Shown in pieces: positions 7,982-19,809 of a DNA stretch of 64,000 nucleotides. The translations under genes and the position numbers were made by a program. The DNA lies in the NCBI GenBank assembly GCA_963700775.1, contig CAVOYU010000002.1:62001-126000 (forward strand), read 5' to 3'. This DNA is from Thermohalobaculum sp963700775. Lineage in GTDB: Bacteria > Pseudomonadota > Alphaproteobacteria > Rhodobacterales > Rhodobacteraceae. Position 1 is the first letter of the stretch. Each line of letters starts with the position of its first letter. Under the pieces are notes generated by a model. It saw nothing but the letters and a program-made list of their open reading frames with translations, made no database searches and was not told the DNA's origin.

Positions 7982-8040
7982 TGTGGGTGCTCGGCGCCCA
8001 CCGAAGTGATGGAATTGGTGGGTGCAAGCACCCACCCTAC
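7978..8040. repeat. Palindromic intergenic element with nested hairpins
   Basis: A 63-base unit lies between the desulfurase and sufB. The outer 13-base arms (7978-7990 and 8028-8040) are inverted repeats with one mismatch. Inside it, GGTGGGTGC (8017-8025) and GCACCCACC (8028-8036) form a perfect hairpin two bases apart. A second, slightly imperfect hairpin lies at 7983-8002. The left arm includes the desulfurase TAG stop. It looks like a REP/BIME-like mobile palindrome; a transcript-stabilising or attenuating role is possible. Confidence 0.65.
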
Positions 8041-8075
8041 GGATTGCCCCGCAGGGGCATGAGAAGGAGAGCCGG

Positions 8076-9596
<1,521 letters not shown>

Positions 9597-9598
9597 GC

Positions 9599-9799
9599 AT
9601 GAAAGACGACAAGACCCTGCTCTATGGCGGCGTCCTCTACGGGCTGTTCGTCGCTGCGGCGGTCTACTGGCTGGGCGCATATCTGAATGTCACCGCGTCG
9701 GTGCCGGTCCGGGCGCTGTTCTCGCTGGGAGTCGGGTGCCTCGCCAGCCTGGTGTTCCTGTTTTCCTACCTCGCCGGAAAGCGGCGCAAGAAGGACTGA
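9599..9799 (+). CDS. Small two-span membrane protein within the suf operon
   Basis: I do not recognise a named family. The 66-residue product starts at ATG 9599, two bases after the sufB stop. It has two hydrophobic stretches (about residues 9-28 and 38-58), a short charged N-terminus (MKDDK) and a basic tail (KRRKKD), which predicts an inner-membrane hairpin with both ends in the cytoplasm. SufC begins 3 bases after its stop. Position and spacing indicate co-translation with sufB and sufC. Whether it serves Fe-S assembly or is only transcribed with it cannot be told from sequence. Confidence 0.7.
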   Translation: MKDDKTLLYGGVLYGLFVAAAVYWLGAYLNVTASVPVRALFSLGVGCLASLVFLFSYLAGKRRKKD

Positions 9800-9802
9800 A
9801 AT

Positions 9803-10554
<752 letters not shown>

Positions 10555-10558
<4 letters not shown>

Positions 10559-11862
10559 GCGCCGCCGCGCTGGCACGGGACGCGAAGCGCCGCGCGGCCG
10601 AGGCGCTGCTGCATGTGCTGCCGCTGCCGGGCCGCGAGGCCGGCTGGGCGCGGGCGGCGAGGGCCTCGGCGCGGACCCGGTTGCTGGAGGCCGGAGCGCC
10701 GGCGAGGCGGGACGAGTACTGGAAGTACACCGATCCGGCGAAGCTGATCGCGCCGGTGGCGGCGGTCGGCGACAGCGCGGACCGGCCCGAGGTCGGGAGC
10801 CAGTTCGGCGACGTGCGTCCGCTGAAGGCGCGGTTCGTGAACGGGCGGTTCCGGCCGGACCTGTCGAGCGCTCTGGAGCAGGACGGGCTGACGATCACGA
10901 CGCTGGGCGAGGTCCTGCGGCAGGATATCGGCATCGGGCGAGAGCTCTTCGGCGTGCTGGAGGCGGCGGGGCAGGAGAAAGTGGCCCGGCCACTGGCGGC
11001 GCTGAACACCGCCTGCGCCACCGAGGGACTGGTGCTGCACGCCACCGGCAAGGCGGCGAAGCCGGTGCATCTGCGCCATGACCAGATCGGCGAGGGGGCG
11101 AGCCTGATGCGGCATCTGGTGAAGGTGGAGGCGGGAGCCTCGCTGCTGCTGCTGGAATCCGGCACCGTCACCAGCAAGGTGGTGGAGATCGACGTCGCCG
11201 CGGGCGGCAGCCTGCATCATGTGCGGATCCAGGAGGGGCCGCGGGCGCCTTCCGCGACCCATATCTTCGCCCGGCTGGGCGAGGGCGCGACCTTCAAGAC
11301 CTTCACGCTGACTGCGGACGGCGAGCTGACGCGGAACGAGGTGGTGATGGAGTTCGCCGGCGCGGGCGCGGTCGGGCACATTGCCGGGGCCGTGCTGGCA
11401 AAGGGCGGCTCCCATGTCGACAACACGGTGTTCGTCACCCATGGCGCCGAGGGCTGCGAGAGCCGGCAGGTGTTCAAGAACGTCCTCGCCGACAAGGCGC
11501 GCGCCGTGTTCCAGGGCAAGATCTTCGTCCGCCGGGTGGCCCAGAAGACCGATGGCTACCAGATCAGCCAGGCGGTGCTGCTGAACGACGGCGCCGAGTT
11601 CCTGGCCAAGCCGGAGCTGGAGATCTATGCCGACGACGTGAAGTGCAGCCACGGCTCGACCACGGGCAAGCTCGACGAGACGGCGATGTTCTATCTGCGC
11701 TCGCGCGGGGTGCCGGCGGCCGAGGCCGAGGCGATGCTGGTCGCGGCGTTCGCCGACGAGGCCTTCGAGGAGATCGAGGATCCGGCGCTGGCGGATGCGA
11801 TGCGCGCCCATGTGGCCCTGTGGATGGCGGGGCGGGGAACGGCGGAGCGGGGTCAGGCGTGA
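10555..11862 (+). CDS. sufD: Fe-S assembly protein SufD
   Basis: SufD is the SufB paralogue completing SufBC2D and is needed for iron acquisition by the scaffold. The 435-residue product has an N-terminal helical part (RRDEYWKYTDPAKL near residue 52) and a right-handed beta-helix domain. It ends in the family signature KCSHGSTTGKLDETAMFYLR followed by SRGVP. ATG 10555 overlaps the sufC stop, and the sufD stop overlaps the GTG of the next gene. Tight coupling on both sides supports one polycistronic message. Confidence 0.93.
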
Positions 11863-12461
11863 CGGCGGCGTCGGCGGCGCCCGCGGCCCTGCCCTGGCGC
11901 GTGCTCGGCGCATGGGCGGATCTGCGCGGATCGATGCGGGCGGAGCTGGACTGCGCGCCCGGCGAGCCGCGGCTCTTGGCTTATGTGATGCTCTCCGGGC
12001 TGATCTGGTTTCTGGGCCGGGTTCTGGTGGTCGAATTCGGGCCGCTGGCGCCGACCCTTGGCCCGGACGAGGCGATGAAGCGGATCGCGGCCGAGTTCGT
12101 GGGCTCGATCTTCTTCCGGACGCTCGCCTTCTACGGGGTGGCGGCGCTGGCCGGGGCGGTCGCGATGAAGCTGGGGGGCAGGGGAAGCTGGCGCGACAGC
12201 CGGGCTGCGATGTTCTGGGCGGCCCTGGTCGCGGCACCGGTGACGCTGGCCGGGACGCTGCTGTCGCTGCTGCTGGCCGAGGCGCCGGGCCAGGCCGGGC
12301 TGATCGCCGGGATGATCGGATCCGTGGCCTTCGCCTGGGCGGCGGCGCACTGCATCGCCGAGGCGCATCGCTTTGCCAGTCTCTGGCGGGTGCTGGGTGT
12401 GGTGGTGCTGTCGGCGGCGGCCTTCGTCGGCGGCCTGCTGCTGCTGGTTTCGGTGCTGTGA
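11859..12461 (+). CDS. YIP1-like integral membrane protein in the suf operon (first copy)
   Basis: A 200-residue membrane protein with about five hydrophobic segments (for example LAYVMLSGLIWFLGRVLVV, then AFYGVAALAGAVAMKL and the C-terminal LGVVVLSAAAFVGGLLLL). Its layout and lone soluble N-terminus resemble bacterial YIP1-domain proteins. I make that call from overall pattern, not from a sharp motif. The GTG start at 11859 overlaps the sufD stop, giving a translationally coupled position. It sits directly before a second protein of the same size and topology. A role in sulfur or iron supply at the membrane is only a guess from context. Confidence 0.65.
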   Translation: MTAASAAPAALPWRVLGAWADLRGSMRAELDCAPGEPRLLAYVMLSGLIWFLGRVLVVEFGPLAPTLGPDEAMKRIAAEFVGSIFFRTLAFYGVAALAGAVAMKLGGRGSWRDSRAAMFWAALVAAPVTLAGTLLSLLLAEAPGQAGLIAGMIGSVAFAWAAAHCIAEAHRFASLWRVLGVVVLSAAAFVGGLLLLVSVL

Positions 12462-12578
12462 CGGCTTATCTTCGGGTCGTGAGTTGTTTCGGTGCGCCCG
12501 GCTCTGGTATCACGGCGCGGGCAGGGCGTACCGGGGGTGTTTCCGGAAGCAGTGCGGGCAATGGGCAGGAGCCAGCTT

Positions 12579-13178
12579 ATGATCGGCGCCGTCGTGGAGA
12601 ACATTATCGGCGGCTATCTGCATCCGCGCGCTTCGGCGCGCCGGATGCTGGACGCCGGTCATGGGATCGAGGTGGCGCTCCAGATGCTGGTGCTGGCCTT
12701 CGTGGTGCGCGAGATCTTCATGGTCATCACTCCGGGCGCGCGTCCCGAGGGGGTGACGGTGTCGCTGGTCGGCTACCTGGTCTCGTTCTTCGATGCCCTG
12801 ATGTCGTTCGCGGTCATCACCACGCTCGCCTGCTATGTGGGCCGGATTTTCGGAGGCGTCGGGACGATGCGCGACTCGGCCGTCGTGCTGGGCTGGTACA
12901 CGCTGGTGACGAGCTTCGTGGTTCCGCTGGTGATGCCGGCGCTGATGCGGATCTACGAGGCGGCCGCAGCCACGGCGGAGGATCCGTCGGCGCCCGTTCC
13001 GCTGCCGGCCGGGCCAGCCATGATCATGCTGGCGACATCGAGCATCGTTCTCTGGATGCTCGCATCCTACATCGCCGAGTTGCACCGGTTCAACCGGACC
13101 CTGAGCGTGCTGTCGGTGATCATCGGCATCGCCCTGGCGGTATCGGTGCTGGTGTCGAGCTTCTTGCCCCTCGCCTGA
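12579..13178 (+). CDS. YIP1-like integral membrane protein in the suf operon (second copy)
   Basis: A 199-residue membrane protein with about five hydrophobic segments (including ALQMLVLAFVVREIFMVI, then ALMSFAVITTLACYVGRIF and a C-terminal LSVLSVIIGIALAVSVLVSS). ATG 12579 is preceded by CAGGAG at good spacing; the GTG at 12492 and ATG 12561 have poorer support. Size and topology match the preceding gene, so the two may be divergent tandem duplicates, though residue identity looks low. It ends 21 bases before sufS. Function unknown. Confidence 0.65.
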   Translation: MIGAVVENIIGGYLHPRASARRMLDAGHGIEVALQMLVLAFVVREIFMVITPGARPEGVTVSLVGYLVSFFDALMSFAVITTLACYVGRIFGGVGTMRDSAVVLGWYTLVTSFVVPLVMPALMRIYEAAAATAEDPSAPVPLPAGPAMIMLATSSIVLWMLASYIAELHRFNRTLSVLSVIIGIALAVSVLVSSFLPLA

Positions 13179-13199
13179 GCGTGAAACGGGAGTGCGGCG

Positions 13200-14420
<1,221 letters not shown>

Positions 14421-14446
14421 CGGGGCATTTGCGGCTGCAAGACGCA

Positions 14447-14476
14447 ATCGGGGGCGGCCGTGAGGCCGCCCCCGAT
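14447..14476. terminator. Hairpin terminator at the end of the suf operon
   Basis: A perfect 13-base stem (14447-14459 paired with 14464-14476) with a GTGA loop lies 26 bases after sufS and 22 bases before the end of the convergent gene. There is no clear T-tract on either side, only a few T residues, so it may act bidirectionally or need help from Rho. Confidence 0.6.
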
Positions 14477-14498
14477 GATTCCTGGCCTTCCCGGCGCC

Positions 14499-14915
14499 TC
14501 AGGCGGCGCGCTTGATCTTTGCGCCGCCGCCGCGCTGGGCACCCGAAGCTGTCGGGCGGCCGCGGCGGTTGCCGCCGGGAGCCGATGGATCGACCGGGCG
14601 CTCGTCGGTTGCAGCAGCAGCTCCGCGAGGGAACATCCGGCCGAGCGCGATCCACACCAATGCCGTTGCCCCGGCAAGGGCGCCGAGGGCCACGAGCATC
14701 TTCGAGGCACCGACCAGGCCCGGGTCATGGGCCAGCGTGGTCACGATCTCCGTGACTCCGAACGCGACGAGCCCGGTGAAGACCAGTGATATCGACTCGG
14801 CGACGCCGAAATCGTCGATCGACAGGCTGGCGCCCGGCCTGCTGAGGATCAGGCGGCCGACAGCAATCAGCAGGAACGCCGCGAACAGCAGCCCCGAACC
14901 GTAGATATATTCCAT
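14499..14915 (-). CDS. Hypothetical three-span membrane protein
   Basis: Not recognised. The 138-residue product has three hydrophobic stretches (about residues 5-23, 42-62 and 72-93). A low-complexity basic tail follows, rich in Gly, Arg and Ala and ending GGGAKIKRAA, and probably lies in the cytoplasm. It faces sufS convergently across the hairpin at 14447-14476. A TATAAT with a plausible -35 lies about 130 bases upstream. Composition matches the surrounding genome. The function is unknown; a single-gene transcription unit is likely. Confidence 0.65.
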   Translation of the reverse strand: MEYIYGSGLLFAAFLLIAVGRLILSRPGASLSIDDFGVAESISLVFTGLVAFGVTEIVTTLAHDPGLVGASKMLVALGALAGATALVWIALGRMFPRGAAAATDERPVDPSAPGGNRRGRPTASGAQRGGGAKIKRAA

Positions 14916-15045
14916 TCAACGCTCCACGACCCTTGGTCGCCTAAGGAAGACGGTCGCGGCGTGTGGGACGTTCGACTGCTCGATCGGGTGACGTCTTGGC
15001 GTCGGCCGGAAGTCGCGTGGCGGGCCGAGAACCACGCGTGGCTGG

Positions 15046-15073
15046 ATTATATACCGTCCACAGAGACGCGCAA
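15046..15073 (-). promoter_or_regulatory. Candidate promoter for the 14499-14915 gene
   Basis: On the minus strand TTGCGC (15073-15068) and a perfect TATAAT (15051-15046) are separated by 16 bases. The transcript would start near 15039 and have a leader of about 125 bases. The surroundings are otherwise very G+C-rich, which makes the TATAAT stand out. Confidence 0.4.
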
Positions 15074-15088
15074 GATGCCTCCCGGCGC

Positions 15089-15116
15089 GGCGACCCGCGG
15101 GCTGCGCGTGGTCGCC
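15089..15116 (-). terminator. Possible terminator hairpin after the penicillin acylase gene
   Basis: GGCGACC (15089-15095) and GGTCGCC (15110-15116) form a 7-base stem with a 14-base loop, starting 5 bases past the acylase stop on the minus strand. It has no T-tract, so the assignment is weak. Confidence 0.25.
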
Positions 15117-15120
15117 GACG

Positions 15121-17589
15121 TTACCGCGCCGGCCCGAGCACCATCACCCCGACAGCTCCGGCGGCGATTTCCTCGTCGCTCATGGACATCGGAATCATGT
15201 CGCCCCGGGCCCAGAGATCGGAAAGGTGGTCGTACCAGCGCGAGAAGGGGTGACCACTCTGGCCGGTCGCGATCATCATCAGCGAGCCGTCCGGGTCGGC
15301 GAAGTCGATCACGACACGCAGCCCGGCGGCATGGATGTTGCGGAAGGGCGTGGGGCCACGACCGCTGCTCTGGCCGCGCAGCAGGGTCTCGTTGCCGCCC
15401 GAGGTCTCGTTGGTGATGTTGAAGAAGGGTGCCAGCGCGGCGTAGAATCCGAGCGGCGTGTGCCTGTGCACGGCCACATGCGCGGCGCCCCAGCGCCAGC
15501 CCTGTATGTTCGATCCGTATTCCCGCGACAGCGAGACCAGCGCATCGTCCAGCGCCAGGGCGGCCATCTGCGGACAGGTCTCGGTCTCGGGCGTCTTGTC
15601 GATGTCGCACCATGCGCCGGCGCCGTCGACATTCCGGAACACCCGCTCGACGAACAGCGGCCGCTCTCCCTCGACGTCCTCGAGCAGCGGCCCGAGCTCG
15701 TCGGCGGCGAGCCGGCGGGTCAGCATCCGCATCCATTCCGAGAAGATCAGCGGCTCGGGGCTGTGCTGGTCCATGTCGCCGTTCCAGCGCGCGAGCATCT
15801 CGACCGCCTGCTGGCGGCGCCGGTCGGTCTGGGCATCGGCGTCGCTGCCCCACCAGAGCTCTCGGGCGATCAGGGGCAGCACGGCGCGGGCCATCTCGGA
15901 GACGGCGTCGTCCTGAAGCGCGACGAAGCCGTCGCGCGAGTGGTAGGCGCGGCTGGAGAGCTCCTTCTCGAGGCGGCGGATGCGGTAGGAGGCATCCCAG
16001 TCGAAGCTGATGTTGATCGGGTAGGGGGCATCGGTGATCCGGTTGTTCGCATTGGCAACCGCGCCGGTCGCGGGCCGGATCACGCGCGGATTCAGGATCG
16101 GCGGCCGCAGGCCCTGCCAGTCGTTCGCGGCGATCCAGCCGGGACTTGGGATGCGGCCCTGGCTGGGGCTGGCGGGGTTGCGGGCGGGGATCGCGCCGGC
16201 GACCACCATGGCGACGCCGCCGCGGTCGGCAAGGAACAGGTTCTGGGCCGGCGCCAGCGCCATCTCGCTGGCGGCGATGGCGGCGTCGATGTCCGTGGCC
16301 CGCATCAGGTGGAGGAGAGAGCTCATGGTCTGGTCGCCTGGCTCGAGCGCGGTCCAGCGCAGCGCGGCCACATGGCCTTCGGGCGTCACCGCGCTGGCGC
16401 CGAACTCGTCGCCCGCCAGCACCGGCCCGTGCCGGGTGCGGTAGGTCACCTCGGACACCGCCGGGCCGTCGGCAAGCTCGATGCGGATCCGCCTGACTTC
16501 GAAGTCCTCCCAGCCGTCCGGGGTGCGGTACTGGCCCGGATCGTCCGGGTTGACCTGTTCGATGAAGAGGTCCTGGTCGTCGACATTGGTGGTGGTGAGG
16601 CCCCAGCCGATGTCGCGGTTGCGGCCGATCAGGACCGCCGGAACACCCGGCAGGCTACCGCCGATGGCGGCGATGCCCGGGCTGCGGAGATCGACCAGGT
16701 ACCAGACGCCGGGAGCGGAGAGCCAGAGATGCGGATCGTTGGCCAGCAGGGGCTTGCCGGCGGCGCTGCGCGAGCCGTCGACCGCCCAGGCGTTCGAGGC
16801 GCCCATCAGCTCCCTGGCCGACGGAGGGCCGAAGAGCTGGAGGAAGGGGTCGCCGTCCGGGGCCGGCGCGGCGGCGGCGAAGCGCGCTCCCGGGAAAAGC
16901 TCGGAGAAGCGGCGGGGCGAGGTCGCGGCCGGATTCGGGTCGTCGGGCAGGATGTCGGCGACCTTCTCGGGTGGCAGGTTCAGCAGGAACTTGCCGCGCA
17001 GCACCTCGTTGCGCGCGCCGGCGGAAAGGCGGAGCGCCATCATCTTCATGATCGCCAGCGAATCGGCCGGGACCCAGGGCGCCAGCGCGCCGTCGAACAG
17101 GAACAGCTCGGGCGCCCCCCGCCCCAGCGCCTCCTCGTTGACGTGGCGGATCCAGGCATTGACCCCCTCGGCATAGGCGGTGAGCGCCGCCTGGGTCTCG
17201 GGGGTCTGGGCCGGGAAGGAATCGGCGGCCGCGCCGTAGAGGTCGAGGATCTTGACCAGCCGGTCGAGCTCGATCGTGCGGGCCCCGAACAGCGCCGAGA
17301 GGTTGCCCTGAGCCGAGCGGCGGGCGAGCTCCATCTGCCAGAGCCGGTCCTGGGCATGCACAAGGCCCATGGCGAAGAAGGCGTCGTGGTCGGTGGATGC
17401 CCGGATATGCGGCACGGCGTTGGCGTCGCGGGTGATCCGGACCTCGGCGTTGAGCTCGGGGAAGCGGACCGAGGCGTCGTAGTCGGGCAGCGAACGCGAG
17501 ACCAGATACCATGCGAGCGCCGCGCCGATCGCCAGGGCGCCGGCCACAACGGCGAGGATGCGCAACAGCCAGCGCAGCAGCGCGGTCAT
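15121..17589 (-). CDS. Penicillin acylase family Ntn-hydrolase
   Basis: The 822-residue product belongs to the penicillin/acylhomoserine-lactone acylase family of N-terminal-nucleophile hydrolases, which cleave amide bonds after self-processing into two subunits. Residues 5-30 form a hydrophobic signal or anchor segment, so it is exported or periplasmic. The likely mature beta-subunit starts at S265 in GASNAWAVDG, preceded by a spacer. The alpha-part motif HIRASTDHDAFFAMGLVHAQ and the beta-part NANNRI and HPFSRWYDHL are typical. The natural substrate is unknown; acyl-homoserine-lactone degradation is possible but unproven. ATG 17589 was chosen because upstream sequence in frame is low-complexity and overlaps the next gene. 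Confidence 0.88.
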   Translation of the reverse strand: MTALLRWLLRILAVVAGALAIGAALAWYLVSRSLPDYDASVRFPELNAEVRITRDANAVPHIRASTDHDAFFAMGLVHAQDRLWQMELARRSAQGNLSALFGARTIELDRLVKILDLYGAAADSFPAQTPETQAALTAYAEGVNAWIRHVNEEALGRGAPELFLFDGALAPWVPADSLAIMKMMALRLSAGARNEVLRGKFLLNLPPEKVADILPDDPNPAATSPRRFSELFPGARFAAAAPAPDGDPFLQLFGPPSARELMGASNAWAVDGSRSAAGKPLLANDPHLWLSAPGVWYLVDLRSPGIAAIGGSLPGVPAVLIGRNRDIGWGLTTTNVDDQDLFIEQVNPDDPGQYRTPDGWEDFEVRRIRIELADGPAVSEVTYRTRHGPVLAGDEFGASAVTPEGHVAALRWTALEPGDQTMSSLLHLMRATDIDAAIAASEMALAPAQNLFLADRGGVAMVVAGAIPARNPASPSQGRIPSPGWIAANDWQGLRPPILNPRVIRPATGAVANANNRITDAPYPINISFDWDASYRIRRLEKELSSRAYHSRDGFVALQDDAVSEMARAVLPLIARELWWGSDADAQTDRRRQQAVEMLARWNGDMDQHSPEPLIFSEWMRMLTRRLAADELGPLLEDVEGERPLFVERVFRNVDGAGAWCDIDKTPETETCPQMAALALDDALVSLSREYGSNIQGWRWGAAHVAVHRHTPLGFYAALAPFFNITNETSGGNETLLRGQSSGRGPTPFRNIHAAGLRVVIDFADPDGSLMMIATGQSGHPFSRWYDHLSDLWARGDMIPMSMSDEEIAAGAVGVMVLGPAR

Positions 17590-17730
17590 CGAATCGGTCC
17601 TTTCGCCCTTCGGCCTTGACCCGGGAGGGGGCAGCCCCACACTGTGTCGCGGCTCCCGGTGCGCTTTGTTCCAGAAGCGGCGATCCGGTTCAACAGCAAG
17701 ACGACATATCCAGCCAGAGGGAGAGGGACA

Positions 17731-18597
17731 GTGGCAAAGGTATCGTTTCTGGGATTGGGCGTGATGGGCTATCCGATGGCCGGGCATCTGGTTGCCAAGG
17801 GCCATGAGGTCACCGTCTACAACCGCACCGCCGCCAAGGCTGATGCCTGGGTCAGGCAGCATGGCGGCCGGGCCGCGCCGACGCCGCGGGCGGCGGCCGA
17901 GGGGGCCGAGTTCGTCATGTGCTGTGTCGGCAACGACAACGATCTGCGCGGCGTGGTTCTGGGCGAGGCGGGCGCGCTGGCGGGGATGGCGAAGGGCACG
18001 GTCTTCGTCGATCACACGACGGCCAGCGCCGACGTGGCGCGCGAGTTGCACACGGTGGCCAGGCAGAAGGGGATCGGGTTCATCGACGCGCCGGTCTCGG
18101 GCGGGCAGGCCGGGGCCGAGAACGGGGTGCTGACGATCATGTGCGGCGGCGATCAGGCGGATTACGACCGCATCGCGCCGGTGATCGAGGCCTATGCGCG
18201 GATGCAGAAGCTGCTCGGCGGGCCGGGGGCGGGGCAGCTGACCAAGATGGTCAACCAGATCTGCATCGCCGGGCTGGTGCAGGGGCTGGCCGAGGGGCTG
18301 AACTTCGCGGTCAAGGCCGGCCTCGACGCGGAGGCGGTGGTCGGCGTGATCTCGAAGGGCGCGGCCCAGTCCTGGCAGATGGAGAACCGCTACAAGACCA
18401 TGCTGGCCGACAAGTTCGACTTCGGCTTCGCGGTCGACTGGATGCGCAAGGACCTGGGCATCTGCCTCGACGAGGCGAAGCGGAACGGGGCGCGGCTGCC
18501 GGCGACCGCGCTGATCGACCAGTTCTACGGCGAGGTGCAGGACATGGGCGGCGGGCGCTGGGACACGTCGAGCCTGCTGAAGCGCCTGCGTCCCTGA
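17731..18597 (+). CDS. NAD(P)-dependent beta-hydroxyacid dehydrogenase
   Basis: The 288-residue product is a member of the 3-hydroxyisobutyrate dehydrogenase / tartronate semialdehyde reductase family. It has the N-terminal Rossmann glycine motif GLGVMG (residues 8-13), the substrate motif DAPVSGGQAGAENG around 119-132, and the catalytic lysine K172 in GAGQLTKMVNQ. The exact substrate cannot be assigned from this. GTG 17731 follows GAGGGAGAGGG and is preferred; an upstream in-frame ATG would add 29 residues of non-family sequence. The stop TGA overlaps the ATG of the next gene, implying coupling with the epoxide-hydrolase-like protein. Confidence 0.87.
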   Translation: MAKVSFLGLGVMGYPMAGHLVAKGHEVTVYNRTAAKADAWVRQHGGRAAPTPRAAAEGAEFVMCCVGNDNDLRGVVLGEAGALAGMAKGTVFVDHTTASADVARELHTVARQKGIGFIDAPVSGGQAGAENGVLTIMCGGDQADYDRIAPVIEAYARMQKLLGGPGAGQLTKMVNQICIAGLVQGLAEGLNFAVKAGLDAEAVVGVISKGAAQSWQMENRYKTMLADKFDFGFAVDWMRKDLGICLDEAKRNGARLPATALIDQFYGEVQDMGGGRWDTSSLLKRLRP

Positions 18598-19691
18598 TGC
18601 TGCCGCCGCTGCCGCTGCCGGACGGCGTGACCGCGCGCCAGGTGGCGACGGCGAGCGGGCTCGACATGCATGTGCTCGAGGCGGGGGCGCCGGATGCGCC
18701 CCTGCTGCTGTTGCTGCACGGCTTCCCGGAGCTGGCCTTCTCGTGGCGCCGCGTGATCCCGGCGCTGGCGGCGGCCGGGTTCCGGGTGGCGGCGCCGGAC
18801 CAGCGGGGCTACGGGCGGACGACCGGCTGGGACGGGGACTATGACGGCGACCTGTCGGCCTTCGCGCTGCCGAACCTGGTGCGCGACGCGGTGGCGCTGG
18901 TGCGCGCGCTGGGGCGGGACTCGGTCCATGCGGTGATCGGGCACGACTTCGGGTCCTTCGTGGCCGCCTGGTCGGCGCTGATCCGGCCGGACGTGTTCCG
19001 CCGGGCGGTGCTGATGAGCGCGCCCTTCGGCGGGCCGCCGCCGATCGGGCCGGCGGGCGGGGACATCGAGGCGGAGCTGGCGGCGCTGCCGCGGCCGCGC
19101 AAACATTACCAGTGGTACTACTCGACCCGTGCGGCCGATGCCGACATGCGGCACGCGCCGCAGGGGCTGCATGCCTTCCTGCGCGCCTATTTCCACATGA
19201 AGAGCGCCGACTGGACCGAGAACCGGCCCTATCGCCTCGGCGGCTGGACCGGGGCGGAGCTGGCGAAGCTGCCGACCTACTATGTCATGGACCTCGACAG
19301 GGACATGGCGGCGACGGTGGCGCCCGAGATGCCCTCGGCGGAGCAGGTGGCGGCCTGCCGCTGGCTGCCGGACGAGGTGCTGGCGGTCTACGCGGCCGAG
19401 TTCGGGCGCACCGGATTCCAGGGCGGGCTGCAATGGTACCGGTGTGGCACGAGCCCGCGGTTCCTGCGCGACCTCTCGGTCTATGACGGGCGGCGGATCG
19501 AGGTGCCGGTGACGTTTCTCTCCGGGGCGAGCGACTGGGGCTACCGGCAGAAGCCGGGGGCGCTGGAGCGGATGGAGACGGAGCTCTGCGCCGACTACCG
19601 CGGCACGCATCTGATCGAGGGGGCCGGGCACTGGGTGCAGCAGGAGCGGCCCGAGGCGGTAATCGCGCGGATCCTGGCGTTTCTGGGTTGA
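18597..19691 (+). CDS. Epoxide-hydrolase-like alpha/beta hydrolase
   Basis: The 364-residue protein matches the soluble epoxide hydrolase branch of the alpha/beta fold. It has the oxyanion motif HGFP at 41-44, an aspartate nucleophile D117 in GHDFGS where esterases have serine, and a late catalytic histidine in EGAGHWVQQERPE. The RGYGRTTGW segment is typical of the group. Substrate unknown. The start overlaps the upstream dehydrogenase stop by one base in a TGATG junction, so the pair is probably co-translated. Confidence 0.85.
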   Translation: MLPPLPLPDGVTARQVATASGLDMHVLEAGAPDAPLLLLLHGFPELAFSWRRVIPALAAAGFRVAAPDQRGYGRTTGWDGDYDGDLSAFALPNLVRDAVALVRALGRDSVHAVIGHDFGSFVAAWSALIRPDVFRRAVLMSAPFGGPPPIGPAGGDIEAELAALPRPRKHYQWYYSTRAADADMRHAPQGLHAFLRAYFHMKSADWTENRPYRLGGWTGAELAKLPTYYVMDLDRDMAATVAPEMPSAEQVAACRWLPDEVLAVYAAEFGRTGFQGGLQWYRCGTSPRFLRDLSVYDGRRIEVPVTFLSGASDWGYRQKPGALERMETELCADYRGTHLIEGAGHWVQQERPEAVIARILAFLG

Positions 19692-19809
19692 GCGCTACGA
19701 GATCGCCGCGCCGGCCCCGAAGGAGGGCTGAGGCCGCCGCCGCATTCCGCCTTCCGGTGCGCCTCCCGATCGGGTATGGGGGGCGCACCCAGAATAGCGG
19801 AGGCGGCAG

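Noticed and set aside
15226..17619. Long plus-strand open frame (797 codons) opposite the penicillin acylase gene
   Set aside because: Antisense to a well-supported gene and composed of low-complexity Gly, Arg, Val and Asp-rich sequence with no recognisable family.
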